NCBI RefSeq assembly: GCF_036014175.1
Contig: NZ_CP107917.1
Location: 5,952,001-6,016,000, forward strand
Origin: Streptomyces sp. NBC_00443
GTDB lineage: Bacteria > Actinomycetota > Actinomycetes > Streptomycetales > Streptomycetaceae
Direction: 5' to 3'
Length of the DNA: 64,000 bases
Of the stretch, positions 1-9,254 are shown one piece after another (within the stretch, counting starts at the first letter, position 1; each line of letters opens with the position of its first letter). The position numbers and the translations under genes were made by a program. The notes below the pieces were generated by a model. That model did no database searches and had not been told where the DNA came from. It worked only from the letters and a program-made list of their open reading frames with translations.

Positions 1-15
1 CCGGCATTTGAAAGA

Positions 16-250
16 GACCGGCGGAGTGGCCGTGGTGGTGGCGCACCCCCGCGGCGCCGCAGTCGCCCACGGCGGCAAGGGGACGTGCCGGGGGGTGTCC
101 GCCCGCAGTGGCCGGCGTCAAGAAACAGCACCCCCTGCCCGACCCCGACCGCCGGTCCGAGGACGGACACCCCCGGCACGGCCCCGACCCACCACACACC
201 CGCAGGCGCTACGCGCACCCCCACCGAAACAGCCACAGGCCGCCGCAGGC
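16..250. repeat. Dispersed non-coding repeat, full-length copy A
   Basis: This stretch lies upstream of the acyl-CoA synthetase gene and shows no convincing coding frame. Its two flanks recur, reverse-complemented, at 50903-51027 with only scattered differences. The shared left flank is about 16-58 and the shared right flank about 168-250. The middle of this copy, roughly 59-167, is missing from the other one. Inside that middle an arm at about 85-101 is the near reverse complement of an arm at about 164-179, so the full copy could fold into a long hairpin. I infer a dispersed intergenic element, mobile or RNA-like, of unknown role. Confidence 0.7.
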
Positions 251-338
251 ACCCCCGCCCAACCACCAGAGGCTTGACCTTCCCTTACGCGCGAGTAAGT
301 TGACCCCCCAGTAAGTCCACCTGGCACCGGGAGCCGAC

Positions 339-2261
339 ATGGGCGTACGCAAGGACCTGAAGCGAGCGAAGCAGCGCACCGATCTCATGGACCGCACCAG
401 GGGCCAGGTCGTCAAGGACGCCGAAGGCGTGGTCCGCGAGGCGAGCACGCCGCCCCTCGCACCCCACGCGCAGTCCGGCAGCATCGCCGACCTCCCCTTC
501 ACCAACGCAGCCGAGGACCCCGACGCGACAGTCCTCCGCCGCCCCCAGCCCGACGGCACCTGGCACCCCGTCACCGCCACCGCCTTCGCCCGCGAAGTCA
601 CCGCCGTCGCCAAGGGACTGATAGCCGCGGGCGTGGAACAAGGCGACCGCGTAGCCGTGATGTCCCGCACCCGCTACGAGTGGACCGTCCTGGACTTCGC
701 CATCTGGGCCGCCGGCGCGCAGACCGTCCCCATCTACGCCACCTCCTCCGCCGACCAGGTGGAGTGGATCGTCCGCGACTCCGGCGCCCGCCACATCGTC
801 ACGGAGACCGCCGAGAACACCACCACGGTGACGACAGGCACGGCCGCCCACCCCCACCCCCCGCACACCTGGCAGCTGGACGCGGACGCGCTCGCCGACC
901 TCATCACCCTCGGCCGCGACGTCCCCGACGAGGAGGTCACCAAGCGCCGTACGGCCCTGACCCCGGACACCATCGCCACCCTCTGCTACACGTCCGGCAC
1001 CACAGGCAAACCGAAGGGCTGCGTCCTCACCCACGCCAACCTGCACGCGGAAGCCGCCAACACGGTCGAACTGCTGCACCCCGTCTTCAAGGAGGTCACC
1101 CGCCAGACCGCCTCGACCCTCCTCTTCCTCCCCCTCGCCCACATCCTCGGCCGCACCCTCCAGATCGCCTGCCTGATGGCCCGCATCGAGATCGGCCACT
1201 GCCCGAGCATCAAGCCCGACGAACTCCGCCCGGCACTAAGGCAGTTCCGCCCGACGTTCCTCGTAGGAGTCCCGTACCTCTTCGAGAAGATCCACGACAC
1301 CGGCCGCGCGACGGCGGAGAAGATGGGCCGCGCCGCCTCCTTCGACCGCGCCGACCGCACAGCCGTCCGCTTCGGCGAGGCCTACCTGCACAAGTTCCTC
1401 GGCACGGGCAAGGGCCCCGGCCTCGGCCTCTACGCCGCCTGGGCGCTGTACGACCTCCTGGTCTACCGCCGGGTCCGCAAGGAACTCGGCGGCCGCATGC
1501 GTTACGCCATCAGCGGCGGCTCCCCCCTCGATCGCAACCTCAACCTGTTCTTCTACGCCGCCGGAATCCTCGTCTACGAGGGCTACGGCCTGACGGAGAC
1601 GACCGCCGCCGCCACCATCGTCCCGCCCCTGAGTCCCCGCCCCGGCACGGTCGGCCGGCCCGTCCCCGGCACCGCCGTCCGCATCGCCGACGACGGTGAG
1701 GTACTCATCAAGGGCGGCATCGTCTTCGGCTCGTACTGGAACAACCCGGCCGCCACCGACGCCGTCCTGAAGGACGACTGGTTCGCCACCGGCGACCTCG
1801 GCGCCCTCGACGAGGACGGCTACCTCACGATCACCGGCCGCAAGAAGGACATCCTCGTCACCTCCGGCGGCAAGAACGTCTCCCCGGCCGTCCTGGAGGA
1901 CCGCCTGCGCAGCCGCGCGCCGATCGGCCAGTGCCTCGTCGTCGGCGACAACCGTCCCTTCGTCGGTGCCCTGATCACCCTCGACCCGGACGCGGTGAGC
2001 CACTGGCTCGCCGTACGCAAGATGCCCGCCGACACCCCGATGTCCGAGGTGATCAAGGACCCCCGGATGCGCGCCGATGTCCAGAAGGCCGTCGACTACG
2101 CCAACGAGGCCGTCTCCCGCGCGGAGTCGATCCGCGCCTTCGCCCTGATCGAGGGCGAGTTCAACGAGGACAACGGCATGCTCACCCCGTCCCTGAAGGT
2201 CAAGCGGCATGCGGTGACGACGGCGTACGCGGCCGAGATCGAGGAGCTGTACGGCAACTGA
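339..2261 (+). CDS. Long-chain acyl-CoA synthetase (AMP-forming, FadD15-like)
   Basis: A 640-residue member of the adenylate-forming (ANL) superfamily, expected to activate fatty acids to acyl-CoA through an acyl-adenylate. The ATP-binding P-loop motif YTSGTTGKPKG lies near residue 216. The adenylation motif GYGLTET is near residue 413, the TGDL hinge motif near 485, and the GRKKDI core follows it. The length fits the FACL/FadD15 type, which has an inserted helical region compared with shorter ligases. The ATG start has GGGAG five bases upstream. It ends 33 bases from the convergent last gene of the polysaccharide operon. The acyl substrate cannot be read from the sequence. Confidence 0.9.
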   Translation: MGVRKDLKRAKQRTDLMDRTRGQVVKDAEGVVREASTPPLAPHAQSGSIADLPFTNAAEDPDATVLRRPQPDGTWHPVTATAFAREVTAVAKGLIAAGVEQGDRVAVMSRTRYEWTVLDFAIWAAGAQTVPIYATSSADQVEWIVRDSGARHIVTETAENTTTVTTGTAAHPHPPHTWQLDADALADLITLGRDVPDEEVTKRRTALTPDTIATLCYTSGTTGKPKGCVLTHANLHAEAANTVELLHPVFKEVTRQTASTLLFLPLAHILGRTLQIACLMARIEIGHCPSIKPDELRPALRQFRPTFLVGVPYLFEKIHDTGRATAEKMGRAASFDRADRTAVRFGEAYLHKFLGTGKGPGLGLYAAWALYDLLVYRRVRKELGGRMRYAISGGSPLDRNLNLFFYAAGILVYEGYGLTETTAAATIVPPLSPRPGTVGRPVPGTAVRIADDGEVLIKGGIVFGSYWNNPAATDAVLKDDWFATGDLGALDEDGYLTITGRKKDILVTSGGKNVSPAVLEDRLRSRAPIGQCLVVGDNRPFVGALITLDPDAVSHWLAVRKMPADTPMSEVIKDPRMRADVQKAVDYANEAVSRAESIRAFALIEGEFNEDNGMLTPSLKVKRHAVTTAYAAEIEELYGN

Positions 2262-2294
2262 GCGTCCGCTCGACCGCACCCCGTTGAAGCAATC

Positions 2295-3446
2295 TCACGT
2301 GGCCGCGGCGCCACCCCCCTCCGCCCCCTCCACCGCCGCGGCGTCGCGCCGCAGGAGCCTCTTGGCCCGGCGCCGCGTCGCCGCCTCGGCCACAGCCGCT
2401 GCCAGGAGTGGGGCGGTGCGGCGCCGGGCCAGCAGGAACCGCTGGTTGACGATGGTCTCGGGACACCAGCGGTACTTGTACGACTCCTCCCCGCGCAGCA
2501 GGCTCAGGGTCCGCACGGAGTCGGGCGCGAGCTGCCCGCCCGAGTCCAGATCCCGGGTGGCCGCGTGCAGCAGCATCGTCGCCACGTCCACCCTGCGCTC
2601 CCGCAGCAGCGGGTCGAAGCCGTACATGTACATGCCCGTCAGGCGGCCCGAAAGCAGGGTCAGATTGACTGCCACGACCGTGCCTTCGAGCAGGAACTCC
2701 GTCGCCACCGCCGCACCGGACCGGGCCATCGGGACCGCCGCCCGGACCAGGTGCTCCAGGAACCTCGGCCGCAGGTGCTCCGACGTCACCTGTCTGCCCT
2801 GCCACTGCTTGCGGTGCAGTTCGAGGAGCCGGCGCAGCGCGGCCTCGGTCTCATCGTGGCGGGCGACGCGCCATTCGATGCCGAGCCGGGTGAACTGGTT
2901 CACCTTGCTGCGGATCCGCCGTGCCCGCCCCGTCGGCAGCCGCCCGATCAGCTCGGTCATGGGGACGGCTGGCAGGTCCAGGCACACCGAGTCGTTCATC
3001 CGGTGCCGCGGGCCGCGCCAGCACAGGTAGACCCGCTCCATCGCACCGCCCGGCCGCACCTCACCGAAGTCGATCAGGGCGGTACGCGCCAGGCCGGCCA
3101 GGGCGTCGGCCAGTGCCCCGGCGCCCGGTGCTGCCTCCTCCCCGTCGATGAGCACATCGCAGAAGTCGGTGATGGTGCCGCCGATCGGCACCAGCGCCGG
3201 CAGCGGGTGGTGCACCCGCATCAGCGGGGCCGCCGCCACCAGTTCACCGTGCCTGCGGACCAGGACGACCCGCAGCCGGCCGGGTCTGCCGTACGACAGC
3301 CACCACGAGTGCAGCCAGGCGTGGCTCTGGAACGCCGTCGCGGACGGGCATGCCCCGCGCAGTCGTTCCCAGTCCTTGGCCAGCTCTCCGAAGGCGCGCT
3401 CGTCGGTGCAGACGTCCACCGACAGCGCGCGCCCGTCCCCGGTCAC
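2295..3446 (-). CDS. GNAT/FemAB-like acyltransferase of the CelD/BcsL type, last gene of EPS operon
   Basis: A 383-residue protein with the two-lobed layout of CelD/BcsL (GNAT-related) acyltransferases: an N-terminal substrate-facing lobe and a second lobe with the GAAVATEFLLEGTVVAVN-type GNAT strand pattern near residue 245-265. It starts with GTG, and the GTGA overlap with the stop of the Wzz-like gene implies translational coupling and membership of the operon. In such operons this family usually modifies the polysaccharide, for example by acylating it, but that is inference here. The C-terminal 30 residues are Arg/Ala-rich. A FemAB-type aminoacyl transferase is the main alternative. Confidence 0.8.
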   Translation of the reverse strand: MTGDGRALSVDVCTDERAFGELAKDWERLRGACPSATAFQSHAWLHSWWLSYGRPGRLRVVLVRRHGELVAAAPLMRVHHPLPALVPIGGTITDFCDVLIDGEEAAPGAGALADALAGLARTALIDFGEVRPGGAMERVYLCWRGPRHRMNDSVCLDLPAVPMTELIGRLPTGRARRIRSKVNQFTRLGIEWRVARHDETEAALRRLLELHRKQWQGRQVTSEHLRPRFLEHLVRAAVPMARSGAAVATEFLLEGTVVAVNLTLLSGRLTGMYMYGFDPLLRERRVDVATMLLHAATRDLDSGGQLAPDSVRTLSLLRGEESYKYRWCPETIVNQRFLLARRRTAPLLAAAVAEAATRRRAKRLLRRDAAAVEGAEGGGAAAT

Positions 3447-4120
3447 CCAAGCGTCCCGCGCGCGTCAGCGGCGCCGGCCGGTCCGGGTACGGAGGCGCGG
3501 CTGCGGTCGTCGTCGTCCCCGTCCGGCGTCCGCCGGGGCCGGGCCAGCAGCACGAGGCCGCCCAGCAGGCCACCGGCGCTCGCGCCCACCAGCGAGGTCA
3601 GTGCCGGTGACGCGGAGGACGGATCGGTGGGCTTCAGCGCACGGGAGAGGCGCTCGAGGCGGATGCCGGTGCGGGCCTTGGTGTGGTCCGCCTCGGTGAT
3701 CAGCGCGCGGGACACGGCGTTGGCGATGTCGACGGCCTGGCCGGGCTTCGACGAAGTTGCCGAGATCGCGACCATCGGCGCGTCCGGCGAGGTCGCCACC
3801 TCCACGTTCTCGCGCAGCGTCGAGACGGGCACGCCCGCCCACATCTGCGCGTCCGAGAGCACGGCGAGCTGGGTGGCCACGCGGCCGTACGCCTGCGCGA
3901 AGCCGAGCGCGTCGGTGCAGTCGGCCTCGGTGGTGCCGTTCGGCACGGCGACGACGGAGCTCGTGGCCGTGTACTGCGGCGGCCTGAGCTGGCCGTACGC
4001 GCCACCTGCCGCGGCGCCGACCAGTGCGGCGGCCGGCAGCCACCACCACGAGGACAGCCGCGTCATGCGTGCGCGCGTGCGGTCGAAGGGCCGGGCACCC
4101 TCTTCGGGGTTGTCAGTCAT
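3443..4120 (-). CDS. Wzz-like polysaccharide chain-length / co-polymerase membrane protein
   Basis: A 225-residue protein with one membrane segment near residues 24-44 and a second near 180-200 bracketing an extracytoplasmic domain, the layout of Wzz/PCP proteins that set polysaccharide chain length. After the first segment comes the YTATSSVV strand typical of the family's N-terminal domain. No kinase domain is attached. Its ATG overlaps the stop of the upstream glycosyltransferase (ATGA) and its own stop overlaps the next gene's GTG. A longer upstream reading frame exists, but the overlap, the family start and the membrane topology all support the start at 4120. Confidence 0.82.
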   Translation of the reverse strand: MTDNPEEGARPFDRTRARMTRLSSWWWLPAAALVGAAAGGAYGQLRPPQYTATSSVVAVPNGTTEADCTDALGFAQAYGRVATQLAVLSDAQMWAGVPVSTLRENVEVATSPDAPMVAISATSSKPGQAVDIANAVSRALITEADHTKARTGIRLERLSRALKPTDPSSASPALTSLVGASAGGLLGGLVLLARPRRTPDGDDDDRSRASVPGPAGAADARGTLG

Positions 4121-5259
4121 GAGGAACTCGCTTCCAGGTTCGAGCCGGACAGAACGTCCGTGTACAGATCCATCAGTTGGCGTGCGGTGCGCTCGATGTC
4201 GTAGCGGTGGACCACCTCCGGGACGGTCCGCTCGGCCGGTCCCGCAGCCCGCAGCCGCAGCAGTTCCCGCGCGTACGCCTCGGCGCCGCCCCGGACGCGC
4301 CGGGCACCGGGTGCCGCGTCCGGCGGCAGGTCCTCGACGGCGGGGCAGCTCGCGTACAGCACGGGCAGTCCGGCCGCCAGTGCCTCCACCACGGCCAGGC
4401 CGAAGGACTCCTGCGGCGACGGCGAGGCGAGCACGTCCATGGCGGACAGCAGGGCGACCAGTCCGGGCGCTTCGTCGCCGGGCCCCGGCAGATACGGCCG
4501 CTCGCCCGCCAGCACCACCCGGTCCACGACGCCCAGCGCCCGCGCGGTACGCACCAGCGCCGCCTCCTCCGGGCCACCGCCGACCAGCAGCAGCCGTACG
4601 TCGCCGGGAAGTCGGGGCAGCGCCTGCACCAGCAGGTCGAAGCGCTTGCCCGGCGTCAGACGTCCCACCCCGCCGACGACGTACGCGTCCGGCGGCAGCC
4701 CGTGGAACGCCCGGGCCTCCTTGCGGCGCACCTCGTCGTAGCGGAAACGGGGCGCGTCGATGCCGTTCGGGATGACCCGGATACGCGGCCCGGGCACGCC
4801 CCAGTCCCGCAGCCGCTCGGCCACCGTCGGCGAGACGGCCACGGTGGTGTGGCCGAGGCGCTCGCCTGCCAGGTACAGCGCGCGGACACCGGTGGTCAGC
4901 GGGCGGCCCTCCAGGCGGGTGTCGCCGATCGAGTGCTCCGTGGCCACGACGGTCCCGACTCCCGCGAGCCGCGCCGCGATCCGGCCGTAGAGACAGGCCC
5001 GGTACAGGTGGGTGTGCACCAGGTCGTAGCGCCCGGCGCGGATCAGCCGGGCGAGCCGGGGCAGCGCGCCGAGGTCGCGGTTGCCGTCCATCCCGAGGTG
5101 GGTGACGCGGACCCCGTCGGCGGCCAGGCCCGCGGCGACCGGGCCGGGATTGGTCAGTGCCACCACGTCGCACTGCGCGGGGAGATGCCGGAGCAGCAGG
5201 CGCAACTGCTGCTCCGCTCCGCCCACGCCGAGGCCGGTGATGACGTGCAGGGCCCTCAC
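4117..5259 (-). CDS. Family GT4 glycosyltransferase
   Basis: A 380-residue GT-B fold retaining glycosyltransferase. The N-terminal ITGLGVGGAEQQL motif is the classical GT4 acceptor-side glycine loop. The donor-binding part has GGVGRLTPGKRFDLL near residue 200 and the nucleotide-sugar motif SPSPQESFGLAVVEALA near residue 285, with the conserved Glu pair. It likely adds a sugar to the growing lipid-linked repeat unit on the cytoplasmic face. The GTG start overlaps the stop of the deacetylase gene and its stop overlaps the Wzz-like start, so it is mid-operon. Sugar specificity is unknown. Confidence 0.88.
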   Translation of the reverse strand: MRALHVITGLGVGGAEQQLRLLLRHLPAQCDVVALTNPGPVAAGLAADGVRVTHLGMDGNRDLGALPRLARLIRAGRYDLVHTHLYRACLYGRIAARLAGVGTVVATEHSIGDTRLEGRPLTTGVRALYLAGERLGHTTVAVSPTVAERLRDWGVPGPRIRVIPNGIDAPRFRYDEVRRKEARAFHGLPPDAYVVGGVGRLTPGKRFDLLVQALPRLPGDVRLLLVGGGPEEAALVRTARALGVVDRVVLAGERPYLPGPGDEAPGLVALLSAMDVLASPSPQESFGLAVVEALAAGLPVLYASCPAVEDLPPDAAPGARRVRGGAEAYARELLRLRAAGPAERTVPEVVHRYDIERTARQLMDLYTDVLSGSNLEASSS

Positions 5260-6047
5260 ACGGCCTCCAGAGCACGGCCGTGGACCCGGGCCAGCCGTCG
5301 CTTCAGCTCCAGCCGCACCGAGGTGTCCGCCTGCCCCATGTGGATGCGGGGCAGCGCGAAGTCGCCGGAGCCGGCCGGGCCGGGGGCGATGGCGCAGGCG
5401 TAGCGGTAGCCGGCCAGGCGCACGGCGTCGGTGGCACGCTGGTCGAGGAAGCCGTACGGGTAGCAGAAGCCCTCGACGTCGCCGCCGGTGATGGCGGCGA
5501 GCCGGCGCCGGCTGTCGTTGACCTCGGTGTGCAGCACCTGGTCGGTCGCCATGGTCAGATCGACGTGGGTCAGCCCGTGCGAGGCGATCTCCATGCCTGC
5601 GGCCGCGGCGCGTTGGACGTCGTCCACGTCGAGCAGCGGCTTGCGCGGGCCGGTGCGCTCCCAGCTGTTCTCGCCGCCGAGCAGCCCGGACAGCACGAAC
5701 ACGGTGGCGGTGAAGCCCCGGCGGCGCAGCAACGGCATGGCCGTGGTGACGAAGTCGGTGTACCCGTCGTCGAAGGTGAGCCCCACTAGGCCGCGCTCCG
5801 TGCCCCGGGCGCGCGCCGCGAGCAACTCCCGCACGCTCACCCCCCGCAGGCCGCGGCCGGCCAGCCAGCCGAGCTGTCTGTCCAGTCGCTCCGGTGTGAC
5901 GGTGATGTTGTACGGGTCGTCCGGGCAGTCCGAGACCGAGTGGTACATGGCCACCCAGGCGGCGGCACGCCGTCTCGGGCGTCCCCCCACGGCTGTTTCG
6001 GTATCGGGTGCGTCCGCGCGGGGCGCGGCGGAGATGTCAGCGACCAT
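5256..6047 (-). CDS. Polysaccharide deacetylase (NodB/CE4 family)
   Basis: A 263-residue NodB-homology protein. The metal-binding motif TFDDGYTD (catalytic Asp plus metal Asp) is near residue 105. The second motif, SHGLTHVDL, carries the metal-binding His pair near residue 165. YPYGFLD corresponds to motif 3. There is no signal peptide after the chosen ATG. The stop codon of the flippase lies inside this gene's first codons (11-base overlap), and its own stop overlaps the next GTG. Within this operon it probably removes N- or O-acetyl groups from a sugar of the polymer or its lipid-linked precursor. Confidence 0.87.
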   Translation of the reverse strand: MVADISAAPRADAPDTETAVGGRPRRRAAAWVAMYHSVSDCPDDPYNITVTPERLDRQLGWLAGRGLRGVSVRELLAARARGTERGLVGLTFDDGYTDFVTTAMPLLRRRGFTATVFVLSGLLGGENSWERTGPRKPLLDVDDVQRAAAAGMEIASHGLTHVDLTMATDQVLHTEVNDSRRRLAAITGGDVEGFCYPYGFLDQRATDAVRLAGYRYACAIAPGPAGSGDFALPRIHMGQADTSVRLELKRRLARVHGRALEAV

Positions 6048-7920
6048 GGCGAGGCTTTCGTGTGACGGAGCTACGGACGAAGTGCGTGACGGGAAGCAGG
6101 AGGGACCGGACGCCGGCCGCGTCGAGGAGCCGGGCCAGCAGCAGGAACACACCGGTCACGCACATGCAGCAGGCGGCGACGGCCGCCGCGGGCGAGTCGA
6201 ACAGCTCCGCGCAGAGGAGTCCCGCCCCGCCCGCGCACACGGCCGCGTACACCAGCCGGGCCAGTTCGGCGACGACCCGTCGCATGTGCACGGGCACGGC
6301 GCGGGGCCCCAGCCCGTGCAGCAGGAGCAGCGCGGTGAGGGTGATGCCGACGGCGTTGGCCGCGGCGATGCCGCGCACCCCCCACGGGTCCACCGCCCAG
6401 GCGCTGATGACGACCGTGGCGAGCGCGCCCGCGCCCATCGCGCCCAGCGGGAACCAGGTGATCCGGCCGGTCGAGAAGTACGACCGCACCAGCGCCCCCA
6501 CCAGCGTGTGCCCGAGCAGTCCGACCGCGTACACCCGCATGACTGCGGCGGTCGCGGCGGTGTCCTGCGCCGTGAACGCACCGCGCTGGAAGAGCAGTTG
6601 GACGATCTGCGGCGCGCAGGCCACGACCACGGCGGCGCCGAGCAGCACGATGCCGGCCATCAGCGCCAGGTCCCGCTCGACCCGGTCCCCGGCCCGCCGC
6701 GTGTCGCCCTCGGCGATGGCCCGCGCCACCACCGGGAAGGTGACGACGCACACCATCATGGACAGCGACATCGGCAACTGGGCGATCTTCTGGGCGTAGT
6801 TGAGGTGCGAGATGGCACCGGCGGGCAGCCCGGAGGCGAAGTACCGCTCGATGAGCACCTGCGACTGCCGGCACAGCGCGAAGAGCAGCACGGCGCAGAC
6901 GAGGGCAGGCACGATCGACCGGCCACGGTCCCCGTCGTACTCGGCCACGGACGCGGTCGCGGACCGCTCGTCCCGCCCGGCGATCCGCCGCCACAGCGAC
7001 GGTGCCTGTACGACGGCCATGAGGCACCCGCCGATCGCGACACCGAGCGCGGCGGACCGTACGCCCCAGCTCTCGCCGATGACGAGCATCGTCGTGATGA
7101 TCGCGATGTTGTACGCGATGTAGATCGCGCCCGGCGCGAGGTAGTTGCGGTGGGCCCGCAGCGCCGCACTGCAGTACCCGGCGAGCCCGAAGCTCAGGAC
7201 GCAGGTCGCGGTCAGCCTGGTGCAGGACACGGCCAGGGACGGGTCGGGCAGGCCGGGCGCGAGGACGGAGACCAGCAGCGGCGCCCCGGCCGCGAGCGCG
7301 GCGGCCGTACCGGCGAGGACGAGGCACAGCCGCGGCAACGAGGCGGCGACCAGAGCCTGCACGGGGTCGGGCCCACCGCTCCCGCGCGCCCGGCGAGCCA
7401 GCGCCATGCTGAACGCCGGCACCAGCACGAACGCCATTCCGTCCTCGATCAGCAGCGTCGACGCCATCTCCGGCAGCGTCCAGGCCACCAGAAACGCGTC
7501 GGTCTCCGCCCCGGCCCCGAACAGCTGCGCAAGCGCCTGATCCCGCCCGAGCCCCAGAAGCGCCGCGGCCATCGCCAACGCGGCCGACAACAAGGTCGCC
7601 CTGGCGAGAAACCGTCCCGAGGGAGCGCTGGCCCGGCGGGCGGCGAGGGCTTCGCGGCGGCTCTCGGGAACGGCCGGGGTATCGGCGGCGACCGCGGTGA
7701 CGGGGCGGTCGTCCGGCCGGAGTGGGCTGTCGGTGCCGGGGCCGCGGCCCGGTGGGTAGGGGGCCTGCGTGTCCGCCGTGTTGTGAGGACGGTCCCCGAC
7801 CGGTCGTGGGTCGCTGCTGCCGGTGGAGCCGGCGACGCCGCCGCCGTCCGGCGCAAGGGCGCCCTCGGCTTCGGGGGCGCGGTCGGGGGCGCCCCCCGTC
7901 GTCGCCGGGTGGGCGGTCAT
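6037..7920 (-). CDS. MurJ/Wzx-like lipid-linked oligosaccharide flippase (MVF family)
   Basis: A 627-residue integral membrane protein with about 14 hydrophobic segments after a polar N-terminal tail of about 110 residues rich in Pro/Gly/Asp. The LGLGRDQALAQLFG stretch right after the first helix and GAETDAFLVAW match the start of the MurJ/MviN fold. In a polysaccharide operon it most likely flips the undecaprenyl-linked repeat across the membrane, the Wzx role. It is distinct from the housekeeping murJ expected elsewhere. Start chosen at the ATG that overlaps the upstream stop (ATGA); the open frame extends further upstream but without support. Confidence 0.85.
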   Translation of the reverse strand: MTAHPATTGGAPDRAPEAEGALAPDGGGVAGSTGSSDPRPVGDRPHNTADTQAPYPPGRGPGTDSPLRPDDRPVTAVAADTPAVPESRREALAARRASAPSGRFLARATLLSAALAMAAALLGLGRDQALAQLFGAGAETDAFLVAWTLPEMASTLLIEDGMAFVLVPAFSMALARRARGSGGPDPVQALVAASLPRLCLVLAGTAAALAAGAPLLVSVLAPGLPDPSLAVSCTRLTATCVLSFGLAGYCSAALRAHRNYLAPGAIYIAYNIAIITTMLVIGESWGVRSAALGVAIGGCLMAVVQAPSLWRRIAGRDERSATASVAEYDGDRGRSIVPALVCAVLLFALCRQSQVLIERYFASGLPAGAISHLNYAQKIAQLPMSLSMMVCVVTFPVVARAIAEGDTRRAGDRVERDLALMAGIVLLGAAVVVACAPQIVQLLFQRGAFTAQDTAATAAVMRVYAVGLLGHTLVGALVRSYFSTGRITWFPLGAMGAGALATVVISAWAVDPWGVRGIAAANAVGITLTALLLLHGLGPRAVPVHMRRVVAELARLVYAAVCAGGAGLLCAELFDSPAAAVAACCMCVTGVFLLLARLLDAAGVRSLLLPVTHFVRSSVTRKPRHGR

Positions 7921-9248
7921 CGCGGGCCCGCTTCCGCTGTCGGCGCCCCGTCCCGTGCCAGGGCCCACCAGGCCGCGAGGCCCAGGCAGACCCCGGTCAG
8001 GATGGTCGCGGGGCCGCCGATGTCGGCGTACAGGAAGTTGACGAGCTGCCAGAGCAGCAGGCCGCAGGCCGGGAGTGCGCAGTCGCGGGCGCGAACGGTG
8101 CGGCGCAGGCGGCGCAGTGCGAACAGCAGCAGGGCCAGCCAGCTGCCCGCCACCGTGATCAGGCCCAGCAGGCCCTGCTCGCTGAGGACCAGCAGGTACA
8201 TGTTGTGCGGGGAGAGCAGCGGCTGGCGCCGGAAGGCCTGGCCCGCTCCCCCCGTCTCGCTGCCGGACGACAGCGCGAGCGAGGCGTGGCCGTCCCGGTG
8301 GGCGGGAAAGGCCTTCAGCCCCACGCCCGTCACCGGGTGTCCGCTCCACATGTCGCCCGCCGCAGCCCACATGGTGTAGCGGTCGACGACCGACTGGTCC
8401 GGCGCGTCGGCGACCTGAGTGATGCTGGTCAGCCGCTCCTGCAACGCCGACGCGCCCAGACCGAGCCCGCCCACCAGCACCACGCAGACCGCGGCCGCCG
8501 CCGCGAACACCTTCGCCGCCCGCCGCACCCCGGCCAGCAACAGCAGCGCCGCGCAGGTGAGCGCCGTCGCGATCCAGGCCCCCCGGCTGAAGGACAGCGC
8601 GAGCGGCAGGAGCAGCGCCAGCGCGCACACGGTCGCCAGGACCTGCTGCCGCCGCGCCTTCGTCCCGAGAGCGAGCCCGACCGCGGCCACCACCCCGAGC
8701 GACACGACGGTCGCCATCCCCATCACGTCGGACGGACCGAACGTGCCCACCGCCCGGATGTCGGCTCCCTGATACGACGCCCCGGTCCCGGTGAGGTACT
8801 GGCGCACGCCGATCCCGCCCTGCCACAGCGCGAGGCCGACCAGCGACCACAGCGCCAGCCGGGCGCCCTGCCGGTCGCGCACCAGCAGCATCACAGCGAT
8901 CGGGACCAGCACGAAGACCTGCAGATAGCGCGCCAGTCCGGCGACCGCGTCACCGGTGCTCACCGCCCCCGCCGCGGCGACCGCGATGCCCACCACGGGC
9001 AGCCCGAACACCACCGCGGCCGTCCGCGTCAGCGGCGCCCGCGCCTGCCGTACGGCGTGGACGACGGCACACAGCACGGCCAGTGCGGAGGCGGCGTCGG
9101 CGGGCGTCGCGGCCCTGCCCGGCGTGACGGGAAGCCCCAGCAGGACGACGACCGCCACGACCGGCAGCACGGGCAGGACGGACCGGACCCGGCGCAGGGC
9201 CGGCCACGGCAGCGTGATCGCGGGCGAGGGTGCCGCGGAAGTGGTCAC
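7917..9248 (-). CDS. O-antigen ligase / Wzy-like polymerase
   Basis: A 443-residue membrane protein with about 11-12 hydrophobic segments and a large extracytoplasmic loop before the last group, as in Wzy polymerases and WaaL ligases. The loop contains RYTMWAAAGDMWSGHPVTGVG and, after a gap, SPHNMYLLVLSEQGLLG, the arginine- and histidine-containing signature of the O-antigen ligase domain. GTG start, 6 bases after the stop of the priming transferase. Its stop overlaps the flippase ATG. Expected role: polymerising the flipped repeat units outside the membrane. Confidence 0.87.
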   Translation of the reverse strand: MTTSAAPSPAITLPWPALRRVRSVLPVLPVVAVVVLLGLPVTPGRAATPADAASALAVLCAVVHAVRQARAPLTRTAAVVFGLPVVGIAVAAAGAVSTGDAVAGLARYLQVFVLVPIAVMLLVRDRQGARLALWSLVGLALWQGGIGVRQYLTGTGASYQGADIRAVGTFGPSDVMGMATVVSLGVVAAVGLALGTKARRQQVLATVCALALLLPLALSFSRGAWIATALTCAALLLLAGVRRAAKVFAAAAAVCVVLVGGLGLGASALQERLTSITQVADAPDQSVVDRYTMWAAAGDMWSGHPVTGVGLKAFPAHRDGHASLALSSGSETGGAGQAFRRQPLLSPHNMYLLVLSEQGLLGLITVAGSWLALLLFALRRLRRTVRARDCALPACGLLLWQLVNFLYADIGGPATILTGVCLGLAAWWALARDGAPTAEAGPR

Positions 9249-9254
9249 CGGTGC

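Noticed and set aside
5488..8379. A 960-codon open frame on the plus strand across the polysaccharide operon
   Set aside because: It is antisense to the flippase, deacetylase and ligase genes, which have clear motifs and coupled starts. Long antisense frames are a by-product of extreme GC bias.
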